Positions 53,133 to 62,008 are shown, counted from the stretch's first letter. The stretch: 64,000 nucleotides of DNA from Methylibium sp. Root1272 (GCF_001425905.1 NZ_LMDY01000001.1:440890-504889), one strand, 5' to 3'. Numbers and translations are program-made. Notes: generated by a model from the sequence alone, not told the origin.

Positions 53133-53819
53133 TCAGTTCATCGGTGCAGCGGGCGCGGCGGCGCTCGGTGCGGAGGCCGACAGCGGCGGGGCGAGGTCGG
53201 CGCACAGCCGCTCGATCGTCGTCGCCGCAATGCCGTGACGGAACGCGTACCGCTCGTGCGCGCAACCCAGGTTGGCGGCCGCGCCCGACAACAGGGCGCA
53301 CCGGGCACCCGGCGGCAGCTGAAAGCGCAGGAAGTGCACACCGGAGGGTCGGCCGAGATGCCGATCGGCCTGGTCCTCGTTCGCATGGGCGATGCTGCGC
53401 GGCAGCCCGGCGATGTCCACGTAGACGTGGTGCGCTGCTTCGCTGAGGGCCGGCAGTTCGCGGCGGCGCTGGGCGGCATCCGGCAACTCGATCATCAGCG
53501 TCGCCTTCCAGTTCGTGCCGTCCGGCAGCAGCGGCGCATACGTGTCGATCTCATGCTGCATGGCGTCGAGGCCGGCCGAGCGCTCGATGTAGAGGACTTC
53601 CTGGATCTGGTGGCGGATCGTCAGCGCGTCCTCGAATTGCAGCCGCATGAACGGGCCGAGCGTCACGCTGCGCTCGCGACGATGCTCGATCAGGCCTTGG
53701 CGGCGCGCATGCCGCGCGGCGCGGTACGCCGGCCAGGGCATCAGGTCGGCGACGGTGAGGCGCGTGAGCAGCCCATCACCGCGGCGGGAACCGGCGGTCG
53801 GTGTCGTGTCGGAACGCAT
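53133..53819 (-). CDS. DUF3501 family protein
   Basis: A 228-residue protein matching DUF3501: the start ADLMPWPAYRAARHARRQGL, RSVTLGPFMRLQFEDALTIR, then HQIQEVLYIER, LLPDGTNWKATLMIELPDAA and GVHFLRFQLPPG. The biochemical role is unknown; the family is found with iron-sulfur and rubrerythrin-type genes. The C-terminal 25 residues are an Ala/Pro tail. It lies 78 bases after hemP and 17 bases before the DUF2325 gene. Confidence 0.87.
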   Translation of the reverse strand: MRSDTTPTAGSRRGDGLLTRLTVADLMPWPAYRAARHARRQGLIEHRRERSVTLGPFMRLQFEDALTIRHQIQEVLYIERSAGLDAMQHEIDTYAPLLPDGTNWKATLMIELPDAAQRRRELPALSEAAHHVYVDIAGLPRSIAHANEDQADRHLGRPSGVHFLRFQLPPGARCALLSGAAANLGCAHERYAFRHGIAATTIERLCADLAPPLSASAPSAAAPAAPMN

Positions 53820-53897
53820 CGTTCAGTCGTGTCCTTGAGAGCGGCACGGCTGGCGAGGCGGCTGGCGGGTGCGGTGGTCGGCGGTGGAGCGGGCGAA

Positions 53898-54143
53898 CTA
53901 CTTGGTCAGGAGCAGCTTCCCCAAGGAGGTCAGGCGCAGGCGGTAGATGGCGCCGCCATGGTCGATCTCGATTTCGGTGTGTCCGGCCATCAGATCGGTA
54001 CTGTCCACTCGTTTCGGCATAGGCCGGCCGGCGCCGACAGGTGTGCAGTCGCGGTGGCCGACGAGCGACCTGACGCCGGACGGAGGCCCGCCGCTTTCGG
54101 GGAGGCCGTGGGGTGCCGGGCGCATAGCTGTGCAGTCGTGCAT
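53898..54143 (-). CDS. hemP: Hemin uptake protein HemP
   Basis: The C-terminal 40 residues match HemP (TEIEIDHGGAIYRLRLTSLG followed by KLLLTK). The start is uncertain: ATGs at 54143, 54122 and 54020 give 81, 74 or 40 residues. Because the palindromic operator-like site is just 11 bases upstream of 54143, the later starts are attractive, but none has a convincing RBS. HemP is a small iron-regulated protein first in haem-uptake operons and acts as a regulator in Burkholderia. Confidence 0.8.
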   Translation of the reverse strand: MHDCTAMRPAPHGLPESGGPPSGVRSLVGHRDCTPVGAGRPMPKRVDSTDLMAGHTEIEIDHGGAIYRLRLTSLGKLLLTK

Positions 54144-54153
54144 CAGTCACTTT

Positions 54154-54172
54154 AATGCGAATAGGTCGCATT
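54154..54172 (-). promoter_or_regulatory. Perfect 19-bp palindrome, probable Fur box of hemP
   Basis: AATGCGA, five bases, TCGCATT: a perfect 7-5-7 inverted repeat in an AT-richer patch directly upstream of hemP. It resembles the AATGCGAAT-type iron boxes seen before haem and siderophore receptor genes in Burkholderiales. Fur is the likely ligand, by context. Confidence 0.65.
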
Positions 54173-54258
54173 TGCAACCATACCGATGCGAGGCTATTGC
54201 AGGACGCCAGCAACTCGCCGGTCGTGGGTGCTGTGAAGCCCCACAGCCGGCGCGGGAT

Positions 54259-55242
54259 TCACCGGTTCACGTCGATCACCGCGCGCCCGCGCACCTTGCC
54301 CGACAGCACATCGCTCGCGGTCGCAATGGCCTGGTCGAGGCCGAGCACCTGGGTCACGGCGTCGAGCTTCTTCACGTCCAGATCGCGTGCCAGGCGCTGC
54401 CAGGCCTCGGTGCGCAGCTCGTACGGTGCCATCACCGAGTCGATCCCGCACAGCGTGATGTTGCGCAGGATGAACGGCAGCACAGAGGTGGGAAAGTCGA
54501 GGCCCTGGGCCAGGCCGCAGGCGGTGACGGTGCCGCGGTACTTGGTGGCCGCGCACACGTTGGCGAGCGTTGCGCTGCCGACCGTGTCGATCGCACCGGC
54601 CCATTTTTCTTCGCCCAGCATCTCGCCGGCGCTGGACAGCGTGGCGCGGTCGATGACCTGGTTCGCTCCGAGTTGCCGCAGGAAGGCGGCTTCCTCGAGC
54701 CGGCCGGTGGAGGCCGTGACGTCGAAGCCCAGCTTGGCCAGCACCGCGATGGCGATCGTGCCCACGCCACCGGCAGCACCGGTGACCAGGATCGGCCCGC
54801 GGTCCGGACGCACGCCGTGCTGTTCGAGCGCCAGCACGCACAGCATCGCGGTGTAGCCGGCCGTCCCGATGGCCATCGCGTTCAAGGTCGAGAACGGACT
54901 CGGCACCGGGATGAGCCACTCGCTCTTGACGCGGGCCTTCTGGGCCAGGCCGCCCCAGTGCGCGTCGCCGAGTCCGTAGCCGTTGATCAGCACCTTGTCG
55001 CCCGGCTTGAAGCGCGGGTTCGCGCTCGATTCCACGGTGCCGGCCAGGTCGATCCCCGGGACCATCGGCCACTGGCGCACCACGGGAAAGCGGCCGGTGA
55101 TGGCCAGGCCGTCCTTGTAGTTGATGGTGGAGTACTCGACCGCGACGAGCACGTCGCCCTCGGGCAGGCTGTCCTCGGAGAGTTCTCTCACTTCGGACAG
55201 GACGGCGGTATCGGACTTCTGCAGGAAAACGGCGCGAAACAT
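54259..55242 (-). CDS. acuI: Acrylyl-CoA reductase-like MDR oxidoreductase (AcuI/YhdH)
   Basis: A 327-residue zinc-independent medium-chain dehydrogenase: FRAVFLQKSDTAVLSEVREL, the GDKVLINGYGLGDAHWGGLA region, the NADPH-binding LVTGAAGGVGTIAIAVLAKL and FILRNITLCGIDSVMAPYEL. It reduces acryloyl-CoA to propionyl-CoA in DMSP and 3-hydroxypropionate metabolism and may detoxify acrylate. GGAG precedes the ATG. Monocistronic by context. Confidence 0.92.
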   Translation of the reverse strand: MFRAVFLQKSDTAVLSEVRELSEDSLPEGDVLVAVEYSTINYKDGLAITGRFPVVRQWPMVPGIDLAGTVESSANPRFKPGDKVLINGYGLGDAHWGGLAQKARVKSEWLIPVPSPFSTLNAMAIGTAGYTAMLCVLALEQHGVRPDRGPILVTGAAGGVGTIAIAVLAKLGFDVTASTGRLEEAAFLRQLGANQVIDRATLSSAGEMLGEEKWAGAIDTVGSATLANVCAATKYRGTVTACGLAQGLDFPTSVLPFILRNITLCGIDSVMAPYELRTEAWQRLARDLDVKKLDAVTQVLGLDQAIATASDVLSGKVRGRAVIDVNR

Positions 55243-55539
55243 GGGGACTCCTCCGGTAATGGCATGCGGTCAGGCCGGCTTCTCGACACGAAGCAACGGC
55301 TTGCGGACAGGGCCAAACTATCTACTCTCATGCCAGAACTCGGGGTGCTGACGACCCCGTGCGCCTAATCCGCGGATGAGTGGAGGACTCCCTTCGAAGA
55401 TGCTACTACGCAGGCCTGAAAGCTGCGCCCGACGGGTTTGGGTCCACTCGCCGTACGGGAGTTGGGCGCATGCGGCTGTGAGATCCGGCGCATCGGCGTT
55501 AAGCTTCGGCCTACGCACACTCCCCATGGGTGCAATCAG

Positions 55540-55770
55540 ATGGCTGCGTACAGTTCCGGGCCGCCCCGCCGGCCTCCGCCTCCTGCCAAGCCGATCCGGC
55601 CGTTGACCTCGCTGGCGGTCGACCTCGATCTGAGCGAGCCCGAGCAGGCCGAAGAGGGCGACTGGATCGATTCAACGTTCGAGCTGCGCAGCGGCCTCAC
55701 TGTGATCGAGCACCCGATCGACACCCTGCCCGGTGAGTTGCAGGACGCCTTCAAGAGGCAGAAGCGCTGA
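55540..55770 (+). CDS. Small acidic protein, paralogue of the 55808 gene
   Basis: A 76-residue protein with a Pro/Arg-rich N-terminus and a C-terminal segment STFELRSGLTVIEHPIDTLP followed by GELQDAFK. The same segment plan recurs in the convergent neighbour (SSFDLKFGLDVCEHPLDSLP). The ATG at 55540 has no clear RBS; the frame is open further upstream, so the start is uncertain. I do not recognise a family. It is probably cytoplasmic. Confidence 0.55.
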   Translation: MAAYSSGPPRRPPPPAKPIRPLTSLAVDLDLSEPEQAEEGDWIDSTFELRSGLTVIEHPIDTLPGELQDAFKRQKR

Positions 55771-55807
55771 ACCTTCGCAGGACGGTCGATCCGAGCTCGG
55801 CAACGCT

Positions 55808-56098
55808 TCAGCCGCGGTCCGCACTGCGACGCTGGTTTCGGCGCTGCTCGGCGCGCACGTTGTCGATGCTCGACGCCGCGCGCTCCCGATCGACGCTCTG
55901 CTGGATCAGGACCTCCAGTTGATCGCTGGGCAGGCTGTCCAAGGGGTGCTCGCAGACGTCGAGGCCGAATTTCAGGTCGAACGAGGAAGCCAGCCACCCC
56001 GCGGATTCCGGTTCAGCGTCGCTGTTGTTGGCCGATGCGGGCGCGGTCGGTGGGTCACTCGCGCCGAACGGGCGCGCCTTGGCGTGTGACAGGGACAT
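55808..56098 (-). CDS. Small protein, paralogue of the 55540 gene
   Basis: A 96-residue protein. GGAG lies six bases before the ATG at 56098; a longer start at 56203, overlapping the stop of the upstream gene, is possible. The centre SSFDLKFGLDVCEHPLDSLP matches the neighbour's C-terminal segment. A polar, Arg/Gln-rich tail follows. It is likely in an operon with the 56203-56604 gene. Function unknown. Confidence 0.6.
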   Translation of the reverse strand: MSLSHAKARPFGASDPPTAPASANNSDAEPESAGWLASSFDLKFGLDVCEHPLDSLPSDQLEVLIQQSVDRERAASSIDNVRAEQRRNQRRSADRG

Positions 56099-56202
56099 CG
56101 AAACTCCAGGCAAAGCGGGCATGGCCGCGATGTCGAAGCTTCGGTGATCGCTGTCGTCGACGCGTCCCGATGGTGGGGTGGCTCTGATGGGGGAGCCGCG
56201 CA

Positions 56203-56604
56203 TCAGGTCTTCAGTTCCGACTCGAGCCCCCGGACAAGCGCCCGGGCTGCCTCCGTGGAGATCTCGGCCGGCAGCATCAGGCCGTTGTCGAACTGCATGT
56301 GCAAACGCAGGCGCGACGGGTCCTGCGCCGCCACCACGCCGATGCCCAGGCACTTGAGCGCCGGCGGGATGGGCGGCGCGTTGGCTTCACCAGGCACGCT
56401 TCCGGCCTCGGCGGCCTTCGCCAGCAGGGTCACGGCGACCAGGGGGGCGAGGTCGCTCATGATCGCAATGGCCAGGCTCCGACGTTCGCCCGCGAGCAGG
56501 GCGTCGGCCTTCAACAAGATGGCGGCACCGTCGATGGCAGGTTCTGCCGCCCGGATGGCGGCGATCTGCAGTTCCAGAGGTTGATGATGGATTTCTTCTT
56601 GCAT
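56203..56604 (-). CDS. Hypothetical protein
   Basis: A 133-residue soluble protein: a helical N-terminal half (LELQIAAIRAAEPAIDGAAI, LAGERRSLAIAIMSDLAPLV) and a beta-rich C-terminal half (IGVVAAQDPSRLRLHMQFDN, then LMLPAEISTEAARALVRGLE). AAAGGA lies ten bases upstream of the ATG. I do not recognise a family. It is first in a likely two-gene operon with the 55808 gene. Confidence 0.65.
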   Translation of the reverse strand: MQEEIHHQPLELQIAAIRAAEPAIDGAAILLKADALLAGERRSLAIAIMSDLAPLVAVTLLAKAAEAGSVPGEANAPPIPPALKCLGIGVVAAQDPSRLRLHMQFDNGLMLPAEISTEAARALVRGLESELKT

Positions 56605-56757
56605 ACGCAGGGTCCTTTCCCACGTGATCGTTGACATGGGAAAGCGTAACCAGCGCGTCAGGGTTTTCCTGCCGGCGCGGGTCAGCGCGGGCCGTCGGCG
56701 GTCGGGCAGGATGCTTGTCGGAATGCGCCTACGCGGACGCGGCGACCGACCGGCCGC

Positions 56758-57114
56758 TCACAGGGCGTGCGACTGCAACTGCTCCAGCGTGAGGTAAGCG
56801 AGCGCTCGTTCGTGCGTGCTGTCCAGAACGACTGGCGGCGCGACACCCGCCTCGAGCGCCTCCTTCCAGCGCAGCGCGCACAGGCACCAGCGATCGCCCG
56901 GCTTCAGGCCCGCAAAGCGCCACTCGGGCCGCGGTGTGGCGAGGTCATTGCCGCGCTCGCGTGAAAAGGCGAGGAAGGCGGCCGTGACCCGGGTGCAGAT
57001 CACGTGCGTGCCTAGGTCTTCGGCGGTGGTGCTGCAGCAGCCATCGCGGAAGTAGCCGGTCAGCGGATCGTAGGAGCAGGCGCGCAGCGTCTCGCCGAGC
57101 ACGTTCAGGGCCAT
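56758..57114 (-). CDS. DUF2237 family protein
   Basis: A 118-residue DUF2237 protein: ALNVLGETLRACSYDPLTGY, then RDGCCSTTAEDLGTHVICTR, TPRPEWRFAGLKPGDRWCLC and ERWK-like text as ALRWKEALEAGVAPPVVLDS. The cysteines and the GTH motif are conserved features of the family, whose function is not known. It starts seven bases after the stomatin gene and is probably cotranscribed with it. Confidence 0.9.
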   Translation of the reverse strand: MALNVLGETLRACSYDPLTGYFRDGCCSTTAEDLGTHVICTRVTAAFLAFSRERGNDLATPRPEWRFAGLKPGDRWCLCALRWKEALEAGVAPPVVLDSTHERALAYLTLEQLQSHAL

Positions 57115-57121
57115 GGGCGCT

Positions 57122-58039
57122 TCACTTCGTCGGCACACCCTTGTTGAACAGCGTCATCGCCGTGCCGATCAGCGCCGACACCTCGCTCATGTTGCCCGGC
57201 ACGATCATCGTGTTGTTCTTCTGCGCGAGCTGGCTGTAGGCATCGACCGCGCGCTCGGCCACCTTCAGCTGCACGGCCTGCTCGCCACCGGGCTCGCGGA
57301 TGGCCGCGGCGATCTGCCGGATCGCACCGGCCGTCGCCTCGGCGACCGCAGTGATCGCGGCGGCCTCGCCCATCGCGTTGTTGATCTCGGCCTGCTTCTC
57401 GCCCTCGGAACGAGCGATGAAGGCCTCGCGCTCGCCGGTGGCGATGTTGATCTGCTCCTGGCGCCGGCCCTCCGACGCCGCGATCAGCGCGCGCTTCTCG
57501 CGCTCGGCGGTGATCTGTGCCTGCATCGAGTGCAGGATCGCAGCCGGCGGCGTCAGGTCCTTGATCTCGTAGCGCAGCACCTTGACGCCCCAGTTCAGCG
57601 CCGCCTCGTCGAGCGCATGGACCACGGCGGCGTTGATGGCATTGCGCTCCTCGAAGGTCTTGTCGAGCTCCATCTTGCCGATCACGCTGCGCAGCGTGGT
57701 CTGTGCCAGCTGCGTGATCGCGATGATGTAGTTGGACGCGCCGTAGCTGGCGCGCATCGGGTCGGTGACCTGGAAATAGAGGATGCCGTCGACGGTGAGC
57801 TGGGTGTTGTCCTTGGTGATGCAGACCTGGCTCGGCACGTCCAGCGGGATTTCCTTCAACGAATGCCGGTAGGCCAGCCGGTCGACGAAGGGCACCAGGA
57901 AGTTCAGGCCGGGCACCAGCGTCGCGTGGTACTTGCCGAGCCGCTCGACGACCCAGGCACTCTGCTGAGGCACGACCTTGATCGAGCGCGCGATGAAGAT
58001 GATGGCGATGACGAAGAAGACGATGGCGACGATTTCCAT
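57122..58039 (-). CDS. qmcA: SPFH/stomatin-like membrane protein (QmcA-type)
   Basis: A 305-residue protein: an N-terminal membrane helix (IVAIVFFVIAIIFIARS), then the SPFH domain (KVVPQQSAWVVERLGKYHAT, FRHSLKEIP-like text as YRHSLKEIPLDVPSQVCITK), then a long Glu/Ala-rich coiled coil. It forms membrane microdomain oligomers and is usually paired with NfeD, as it is here (34 bases after nfeD). Confidence 0.94.
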   Translation of the reverse strand: MEIVAIVFFVIAIIFIARSIKVVPQQSAWVVERLGKYHATLVPGLNFLVPFVDRLAYRHSLKEIPLDVPSQVCITKDNTQLTVDGILYFQVTDPMRASYGASNYIIAITQLAQTTLRSVIGKMELDKTFEERNAINAAVVHALDEAALNWGVKVLRYEIKDLTPPAAILHSMQAQITAEREKRALIAASEGRRQEQINIATGEREAFIARSEGEKQAEINNAMGEAAAITAVAEATAGAIRQIAAAIREPGGEQAVQLKVAERAVDAYSQLAQKNNTMIVPGNMSEVSALIGTAMTLFNKGVPTK

Positions 58040-58073
58040 GAGGCGTCTCGGAAGGAGGAAAGGGGATCAGGGA

Positions 58074-58502
58074 TCAGCGAACCAGCAGCAGCCGGGAGCC
58101 ATCGATGGCGCGAATCACGTGCTCGCCGGGCGACGGAGCCCCGTCGCCGGCGTAACGCGCGCTCCATTGGGCACCGCGGTAGCTGACGGTGGCCGAGCCG
58201 TCGGACTGCCACTCGACGACGTGCACGCGCTCGCCGATATCAAGGTTGACGTTGCGGTCGGCGCCGGCCGCCGCGGCCGCGGGTCGACGCAGGCGTTTGA
58301 GGTGCCAGGCAATCACCGCGCCACCGCCCACCAGCGCCGCCACGAGCAGCTGCACGCTGAACCCGAGGCCGGTATGCGCGGCGAAGGCCGCTGCCACGAA
58401 GCCCAGCGCGAGCATCAGGAGATAGAAGGTGCCGGTGGTCAGCTCGGCCGCGATCAGCGCGCCACTCGCGATCCACCACCAGGTGGCGGCACTCCAGTCC
58501 AT
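58074..58502 (-). CDS. nfeD: NfeD-family membrane protein
   Basis: A 142-residue short NfeD: two hydrophobic segments close together (ATWWWIASGALIAAELTTGT; FYLLMLALGFVAAAF) plus a third (LLVAALVGGGAVIAW), then a C-terminal OB-fold (DIGERVHVVEWQSDGSATVS, then YRGAQWSARY). It works with the adjacent SPFH protein in membrane quality control or microdomains. Confidence 0.92.
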   Translation of the reverse strand: MDWSAATWWWIASGALIAAELTTGTFYLLMLALGFVAAAFAAHTGLGFSVQLLVAALVGGGAVIAWHLKRLRRPAAAAAGADRNVNLDIGERVHVVEWQSDGSATVSYRGAQWSARYAGDGAPSPGEHVIRAIDGSRLLLVR

Positions 58503-58665
58503 CGGGCCTCCTCGGATGCGCTTGCGTCTGACGAACAATGTTGCATTCAGTGTACGACGCAGAGTTTCGCGCCCTGGCTCATCGGGCTGTCGCGCATGTA
58601 GCCCTAAACTCCGCGCTTCCTTGAGCGGGGTGGTCCCGCCAGCAGCGCCCGCCGGAGGCCTCCAG

Positions 58666-60927
58666 ATGCAGCACTTTCGTTTCCCCATCGTCATCATCGA
58701 CGAGGACTTCCGCTCCGAGAACACCTCCGGCCTGGGCATTCGCGCATTGGCGGACGCGATCGTGAAGGAGGGCTTCGAGATCCTGGGCGTCACCAGCTAC
58801 GGCGACCTGAGCCAGTTCGCCCAGCAGCAGAGCCGCGCCAGCGCCTTCATCCTGTCGATCGACGACAACGAGTTCACCCACGACGGCCCCGAGCTGGCGC
58901 CAGCGGTGCTGAACCTGCGGCAGTTCATCCGCGAGATCCGCCGCAAGAACCTGGAAATCCCGATCTACCTGTACGGCGAGACCCGCACCAGCCAGCATTT
59001 GCCCAACGACGTGCTGCGCGAACTGCACGGCTTCATCCACATGTTCGAGGACACGCCGGAGTTCGTGGCGCGCCACATCATCCGCGAGGCCAAGAGCTAC
59101 CTCGACGGGCTGGCGCCGCCGTTCTTCAAGGCGCTGGTCGACTATGCGCAGGACGGCTCCTACTCCTGGCACTGCCCCGGCCACAGCGGTGGCGTGGCTT
59201 TCCTGAAGAGCCCGGTCGGCCAGATGTTCCACCAGTTCTTCGGCGAGAACATGCTGCGCGCCGACGTCTGCAATTCGGTCGACGAACTCGGCCAGCTGCT
59301 CGACCACACCGGCCCGGTGGCGCAGAGCGAGCGCAATGCAGCGCGCATCTTCAACGCCGACCACTGCTTCTTCGTCACCAACGGCACCAGCACCAGCAAC
59401 AAGATGGTCTGGCACCACACGGTGGCGCCCGACGACGTGGTGGTGGTGGACCGCAACTGCCACAAGTCCATCCTGCACGCGATCATCATGACCGGCGCGG
59501 TGCCGGTGTTCCTGCCTCCGACGCGCAACCACCTGGGCATCATCGGCCCGATCCCGAAGGCCGAGTTCGAGCCGGCGGCGATCCGCAAGCGCATCGCCGC
59601 CAACCCGCTGCTCGCGCACGTGGACCCGGCCACCGTGAAGCCGCGCATCCTGACGCTGACGCAGAGCACCTACGACGGCGTGCTCTACAACACCGAGACG
59701 ATCAAGGGCCTGCTCGACGGCTGGATCGACACGGTGCATTTCGACGAGGCCTGGCTGCCGCACGCGGCCTTCCACAAGTTCTACGGCAGCTACCACGCGA
59801 TGGGCAAGAACCGCCCGCGCCCGAAGCAGGCGGTGGTCTACGCCACCCAGTCGACCCACAAGCTGCTGGCCGGCATCAGCCAGGCTTCGCAGGTGCTGGT
59901 GCAGGACGCGCAGAACACCAAGCTCGACCGGCACCTGTTCAACGAGGCCTACCTGATGCACACCTCGACCTCGCCGCAGTACGCGATCATCGCGAGCTGC
60001 GACGTGGCGGCGGCGATGATGGAGCCGCCCGGCGGCACCGCGCTGGTGGAGGAGAGCATCCAGGAAGCGCTCGACTTCCGGCGCGCGATGCGCAAGGTCG
60101 ACAAGGAATTCGGCAAGGACTGGTGGTTCAAGGTCTGGGGCCCCGACAAGCTGGCCGAGGACGGCATCGGCAAGCCCGAGGACTGGATGATCAAGGCCGA
60201 CGCCAAGTGGCACGGCTTCGGCCCGCTGGCCGAAGGCTTCAACATGCTCGACCCGATCAAGTCGACCATCGTGACGCCGGGGCTGGACGTGGCCGGCAAG
60301 TTCGCCAAGACCGGCATCCCCGCCTCGATCGTCACCAAGTTCCTGGCCGAGCATGGCGTGATCGTCGAGAAGACCGGGCTGTACTCGTTCTTCATCATGT
60401 TCACGATCGGCATCACCAAGGGCCGCTGGAACACGCTGCTGACCGCGCTGCAGCAGTTCAAGGACGACTACGACAAGAACGCACCGCTGTGGCGCATCCT
60501 GCCGGAGTTCTGCGCCGCGCACCCGCGCTACGAGCGCATGGGGCTGCGCGACCTGGCGCAGAGCATCCACGAGGCCTACGTCAAGGGCGACATCGCCCGC
60601 CTGACGACCGAGATGTACCTGTCCGATCTGCAGCCGGCGATGAAGCCCAGCGAGGCCTACGCCCACATCGCGCACCGCAAGACCGAGCGGGTGGAGATCG
60701 AGGGCCTGGAAGGGCGCATCACGACCTCGCTCCTGACGCCTTACCCGCCGGGCATCCCGCTGCTGATCCCCGGCGAGCGCTTCAACAAGAAGATCGTCGA
60801 CTACCTGCGCTTCACCCGCGACTTCAACCGCCGCTTCCCCGGCTTCGACACCGACGTGCACGGCCTGGTCGAGGAGGAACTCGACAGCGGTGAGCGCCGC
60901 TACGCCGTGGACTGCGTGCAGCAGTGA
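58666..60927 (+). CDS. Basic amino-acid decarboxylase (AdiA/LdcC/SpeC family)
   Basis: A 753-residue PLP-dependent group III decarboxylase. Residues 1-130 are the wing/receiver-like N-terminal domain (MQHFRFPIVIIDEDFRSENT). The PLP domain has WHCPGHSGGVAFLKSPVGQM, FVTNGTSTSNKMVWH, HFDEAWLPHAAFH and the PLP-lysine in ATQSTHKLLAGISQASQVL. The C-terminal domain ends TPYPPGIPLLIPGERF. Whether arginine, lysine or ornithine is the substrate cannot be decided from sequence alone. No antiporter is adjacent. Confidence 0.93.
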   Translation: MQHFRFPIVIIDEDFRSENTSGLGIRALADAIVKEGFEILGVTSYGDLSQFAQQQSRASAFILSIDDNEFTHDGPELAPAVLNLRQFIREIRRKNLEIPIYLYGETRTSQHLPNDVLRELHGFIHMFEDTPEFVARHIIREAKSYLDGLAPPFFKALVDYAQDGSYSWHCPGHSGGVAFLKSPVGQMFHQFFGENMLRADVCNSVDELGQLLDHTGPVAQSERNAARIFNADHCFFVTNGTSTSNKMVWHHTVAPDDVVVVDRNCHKSILHAIIMTGAVPVFLPPTRNHLGIIGPIPKAEFEPAAIRKRIAANPLLAHVDPATVKPRILTLTQSTYDGVLYNTETIKGLLDGWIDTVHFDEAWLPHAAFHKFYGSYHAMGKNRPRPKQAVVYATQSTHKLLAGISQASQVLVQDAQNTKLDRHLFNEAYLMHTSTSPQYAIIASCDVAAAMMEPPGGTALVEESIQEALDFRRAMRKVDKEFGKDWWFKVWGPDKLAEDGIGKPEDWMIKADAKWHGFGPLAEGFNMLDPIKSTIVTPGLDVAGKFAKTGIPASIVTKFLAEHGVIVEKTGLYSFFIMFTIGITKGRWNTLLTALQQFKDDYDKNAPLWRILPEFCAAHPRYERMGLRDLAQSIHEAYVKGDIARLTTEMYLSDLQPAMKPSEAYAHIAHRKTERVEIEGLEGRITTSLLTPYPPGIPLLIPGERFNKKIVDYLRFTRDFNRRFPGFDTDVHGLVEEELDSGERRYAVDCVQQ

Positions 60928-60973
60928 GATCGGGGCCCGACGGCGATCGATCGATCACCGCCAGCGGCAAGAC

Positions 60974-61759
60974 TCAGGCGTCGGCCATGCCGCTGGCGAC
61001 CCGGCTGAAGCCGCCGTCGACGTAGGTGATCTCGGCCGTCACGCCGGCCGCCAGGTCGCTGAGCAGGAAGGCCGCGACGTTGCCGACGTCGTCGATCGTC
61101 ACGTTGCGACGCAGCGGCGCGTTGTTCTCCACCACATCGAGAATCTTGCCGAAGCCCTTGATGCCCGAGGCCGCCAGCGTCTTGATCGGGCCGGCCGAGA
61201 TGCCGTTGACGCGCACCCCCTTGGGACCCAGGCTGCCGGCCAGATAGCGCACGCTGGCCTCCAGCGAAGCCTTGGCCAGGCCCATGGTGTTGTAGTTGGG
61301 CACCACGCGCTCGGCGCCCAGGTAGGTGAGGGTCAGCAGCGCGGCCTTGGGCGTCAGCATCGGCGCCGCGGCCTTCGCCAGCGCCGGGAAGCTGTACGAC
61401 GAGATGTCGTGGGCGATGCGGAAGGCCTCGCGGCTCAGGCCGTCGAGGAAATCACCGGCGATCGCTTCGCGCGGTGCGAAGCCGATCGAGTGGACGAAGC
61501 CGTCGAATTGGGGCCAGGTCAGCGCGAGCTGCTGGAACATCGCATCGATCTGGGCATCGTCGGCGACGTCGCAGTCGAAGATCAGGCTGGAGTCGAACTC
61601 GCGGGCGAAATCGGTGGTTCGCCCCTTGAAGCGTTCGCCGACGTAGCTGAACGCGAGTTCAGCGCCTTCGCGCTTGCAGGCGCGGGCGATGCCGTAGGCG
61701 ATCGAGCGGTTGGACAGCAGTCCGGTGATCAGCAGCCGCTTGCCGGCGAGAAAGCCCAT
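60974..61759 (-). CDS. fabI: Enoyl-ACP reductase FabI
   Basis: A 261-residue NADH-dependent enoyl-ACP reductase: [20 protein letters not shown] at the start, the [20 protein letters not shown] region, catalytic Tyr and Lys in [20 protein letters not shown] and the C-terminal [13 protein letters not shown]. It completes each round of fatty-acid elongation and is the triclosan target in sensitive species. It is convergent with the decarboxylase gene. Confidence 0.96.
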   Translation of the reverse strand: MGFLAGKRLLITGLLSNRSIAYGIARACKREGAELAFSYVGERFKGRTTDFAREFDSSLIFDCDVADDAQIDAMFQQLALTWPQFDGFVHSIGFAPREAIAGDFLDGLSREAFRIAHDISSYSFPALAKAAAPMLTPKAALLTLTYLGAERVVPNYNTMGLAKASLEASVRYLAGSLGPKGVRVNGISAGPIKTLAASGIKGFGKILDVVENNAPLRRNVTIDDVGNVAAFLLSDLAAGVTAEITYVDGGFSRVASGMADA

Positions 61760-61841
61760 GTCGTGTCTCCATCCCACTGTTTGCAGCCCGAAATTCTGGC
61801 ACGGCGGGGCCTTCCCGTCGGGCTCTTGACACCCCCGATGC

Positions 61842-61870
61842 TTGCCGGTAATGCGTGCCCACGCTACAAT
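61842..61870 (+). promoter_or_regulatory. Sigma-70-type promoter of the rimP-nusA operon
   Basis: TTGCCG, 17 bases, TACAAT. Transcription would start about 130 bases before rimP. A better -35 (TTGACA, near 61826) is too far from this -10. Confidence 0.7.
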
Positions 61871-61909
61871 CCCCCCTTCGCTAGACCAGATTTCGCCAGA
61901 CAAGAAATT

Positions 61910-61937
61910 GGGCCGGAGATTCCAGCCCTTTTTTTTT
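61910..61937 (+). terminator. Attenuator-like intrinsic terminator in the rimP leader
   Basis: Stem GGGC / GCCC, continuing through a mismatch into GGA / TCC with a three-base loop, then nine Ts. It lies about 35 bases after the expected transcription start and 72 bases before rimP, so it would cut transcripts before the operon unless antiterminated. Confidence 0.75.
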
Positions 61938-62008
61938 GTTCGATTCTTTTTGCAGTCGTTCTTTTGCAGTCCATTGGGAGCGGGTTTCAACCCGGGAACG
62001 TTCAGTCG

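Noticed and set aside
55318-55527. A 69-codon minus-strand frame upstream of acuI
   Set aside because: Arg/Gly-rich without RBS or conserved features; it lies in the acuI promoter side region.
58579-60861. A 760-codon open frame antisense to the decarboxylase gene
   Set aside because: A shadow frame of a well-conserved gene; the translation is Val/Gln/Leu-rich without domain structure.
61826-61870. TTGACA as the -35 of the rimP promoter
   Set aside because: It is 33 bases from the TACAAT -10; TTGCCG at 17 bases fits better.
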